A stretch of DNA of 6,408 bases from Desulfotignum sp. (GTDB lineage Bacteria > Desulfobacterota > Desulfobacteria > Desulfobacterales > Desulfobacteraceae). The translations under genes and the position numbers were made by a program. Of the stretch, positions 5,409-6,408 are shown in pieces; positions within the stretch are counted from its first letter, which is position 1, and every line of letters begins with the position of its first letter. The stretch is taken from contig JAABRW010000045.1 of NCBI GenBank assembly GCA_011390695.1, positions 1-6,408 of the forward strand, written 5' to 3'. Below the pieces are notes generated by a model that worked only from the letters and a program-made list of their open reading frames with translations, did no database searches and was not told the origin of the DNA.

Positions 5409-6408
5409 ATGTTTGAACAAATAAAGAAACGGGATGGACGGATCAGTGCATTTGACTCGTCAAAAATCACCAGTGCCATTGAAAAAGCCGGTCTGGCAAC
5501 GGGTGAATTCAACGGCAGAGAAGCCAAAAGACTGACCCTCAGGGTCTTGACCCTGGCCCGGGACCTGCAGCTGGGGCCGGTGCCGGAAGTGGAAGAGATC
5601 CAGGACATCGTGGAACGGGTCCTGCTGGATTCCCCGTTCTACAAGACGGCCAAGGCCTACATCATCTACCGGGAGCAGCACAACCAGATCCGGAAGATCG
5701 CCATCCGGGAAAACGTGGACCTCATGGAATCCTATATTTCCCAGATGGACTGGAAGGTCAAGGAAAACAGCAATATGAGCTATTCCCTTCAGGGCCTGAA
5801 CAATTACATCTCTTCAGATATCACCGCGGAATACTGGCTCAACAAAATCTATCCCCCGCCGGTGCGGGAGGCCCATTACAGCGGAGACATCCATATACAT
5901 GATTTAAGCCTGCTGTCTGTGTATTGTGTGGGCTGGGATCTTCAGGATCTGCTTCTGGAAGGATTCAAAGGTGTGGCCGGAAAAGTCCAGTCCTCACCCC
6001 CCAAGCATTTCAGAAGCGCTTTGGGCCAGATCGTGAATTTTTTCTACACCCTCCAGGGGGAAGCGGCCGGGGCCCAGGCCATGTCCAATTTCGACACCCT
6101 GCTGGCGCCGTTTGTCAGAGAGGATCAACTCAGCCCCAAAGAGGTGAAGCAGGCCCTTCAGGAGTTTGTCTTCAACATCAATATCCCCACAAGGGTGGGA
6201 TTCCAGACTCCGTTCACCAATATCACCATGGATCTGAACGTGCCGGCCACCCTGGCGGATTCACCGGTCATCATCGGCGGCAAATACCGGGAAGACACCT
6301 ATGCCGGGTATCAAAAAGAGATGGATATGATCAATGCCGCCTTTGCCGCAGTCATGATGGAAGGAGATGCCAAGGGCCGGGTCTTTACATTTCCCATCCC
6401 CACCTACA
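5409..6408 (+). CDS. nrdD: Anaerobic (class III) ribonucleoside-triphosphate reductase NrdD, 3' end missing
   Basis: Glycyl-radical enzyme that reduces ribonucleoside triphosphates to dNTPs under anaerobic conditions, activated by the radical-SAM protein NrdG. The first 333 codons are present; the frame runs off the right edge, so the C-terminal glycyl-radical site and zinc cysteines are not visible. Residues about 5-90 form an ATP-cone allosteric domain, starting KKRDGRISAFD and closing with AYIIYREQHN. The catalytic barrel follows with GDIHIHDLS (from about 160; H162, H164, D165), YCVGWDL with C173, QGEAAGAQAMSNFD (216-229) and INIPTRVGFQTPFTNITMDL (about 256-275), all family hallmarks. The start is well supported by AAGAGGT (5397-5403), five bases before the ATG. 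Upstream lie tandem NrdR boxes, as expected for an RNR gene. No intein or intron is seen in the visible part. Confidence 0.96.
   Translation, partial: MFEQIKKRDGRISAFDSSKITSAIEKAGLATGEFNGREAKRLTLRVLTLARDLQLGPVPEVEEIQDIVERVLLDSPFYKTAKAYIIYREQHNQIRKIAIRENVDLMESYISQMDWKVKENSNMSYSLQGLNNYISSDITAEYWLNKIYPPPVREAHYSGDIHIHDLSLLSVYCVGWDLQDLLLEGFKGVAGKVQSSPPKHFRSALGQIVNFFYTLQGEAAGAQAMSNFDTLLAPFVREDQLSPKEVKQALQEFVFNINIPTRVGFQTPFTNITMDLNVPATLADSPVIIGGKYREDTYAGYQKEMDMINAAFAAVMMEGDAKGRVFTFPIPTY

Noticed and set aside
5020..5424. 134-residue + strand open frame across the divergent region
   Set aside because: It overlaps the small membrane protein antisense, runs through the promoter and NrdR boxes and into nrdD, and has no recognisable protein character.

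Overview
The window reads as an ordinary chromosomal segment of an anaerobic deltaproteobacterium, most likely a sulfate reducer of the Desulfobacterales type. That placement is inferred from the gene set (a strictly anaerobic class III ribonucleotide reductase, and a zinc-ribbon/DUF3426 membrane protein next to a J-domain protein) and from general sequence style, not from a marker gene. No rRNA, tRNA, CRISPR array, transposase, integrase or attachment site was seen.

Layout. Bases 1-1359 (+) are the 3' three quarters of mnmG (tRNA U34 modification), cut by the left edge. After a 76-bp gap with a plausible sigma70 promoter comes a tightly packed + strand run: a zinc-finger-less DnaJ-family co-chaperone (1436-2386), hypoxanthine phosphoribosyltransferase hpt (2393-2908), an acidic zinc-ribbon/one-TM/DUF3426 protein (2919-4355) and a Nudix hydrolase of the CoA-pyrophosphatase type (4381-4968). 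The gaps of 6, 10 and 25 bp suggest a single operon. A small two-helix membrane protein on the minus strand (4980-5228) converges on this operon. The divergent region 5229-5408 then leads into nrdD (5409 to the right edge, incomplete).

The most informative part is 5229-5408. It holds two 16-bp sites that match the NrdR box and lie exactly 32 bp apart centre to centre, the arrangement known for the ribonucleotide-reductase repressor NrdR. They are interleaved with a TTGACA/GATAAT promoter facing nrdD and a TCGACA/TATATT promoter facing the small membrane protein. Just downstream are an 11-bp perfect inverted repeat and several overlapping, mutually exclusive small stems in the nrdD leader, which the NrdR model does not explain.

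Functionally the window combines tRNA modification, protein folding, purine salvage, nucleotide or CoA-derivative clean-up, and anaerobic dNTP synthesis. The two genes without a known role are the acidic zinc-ribbon protein and the small membrane protein that shares the nrdD control region.
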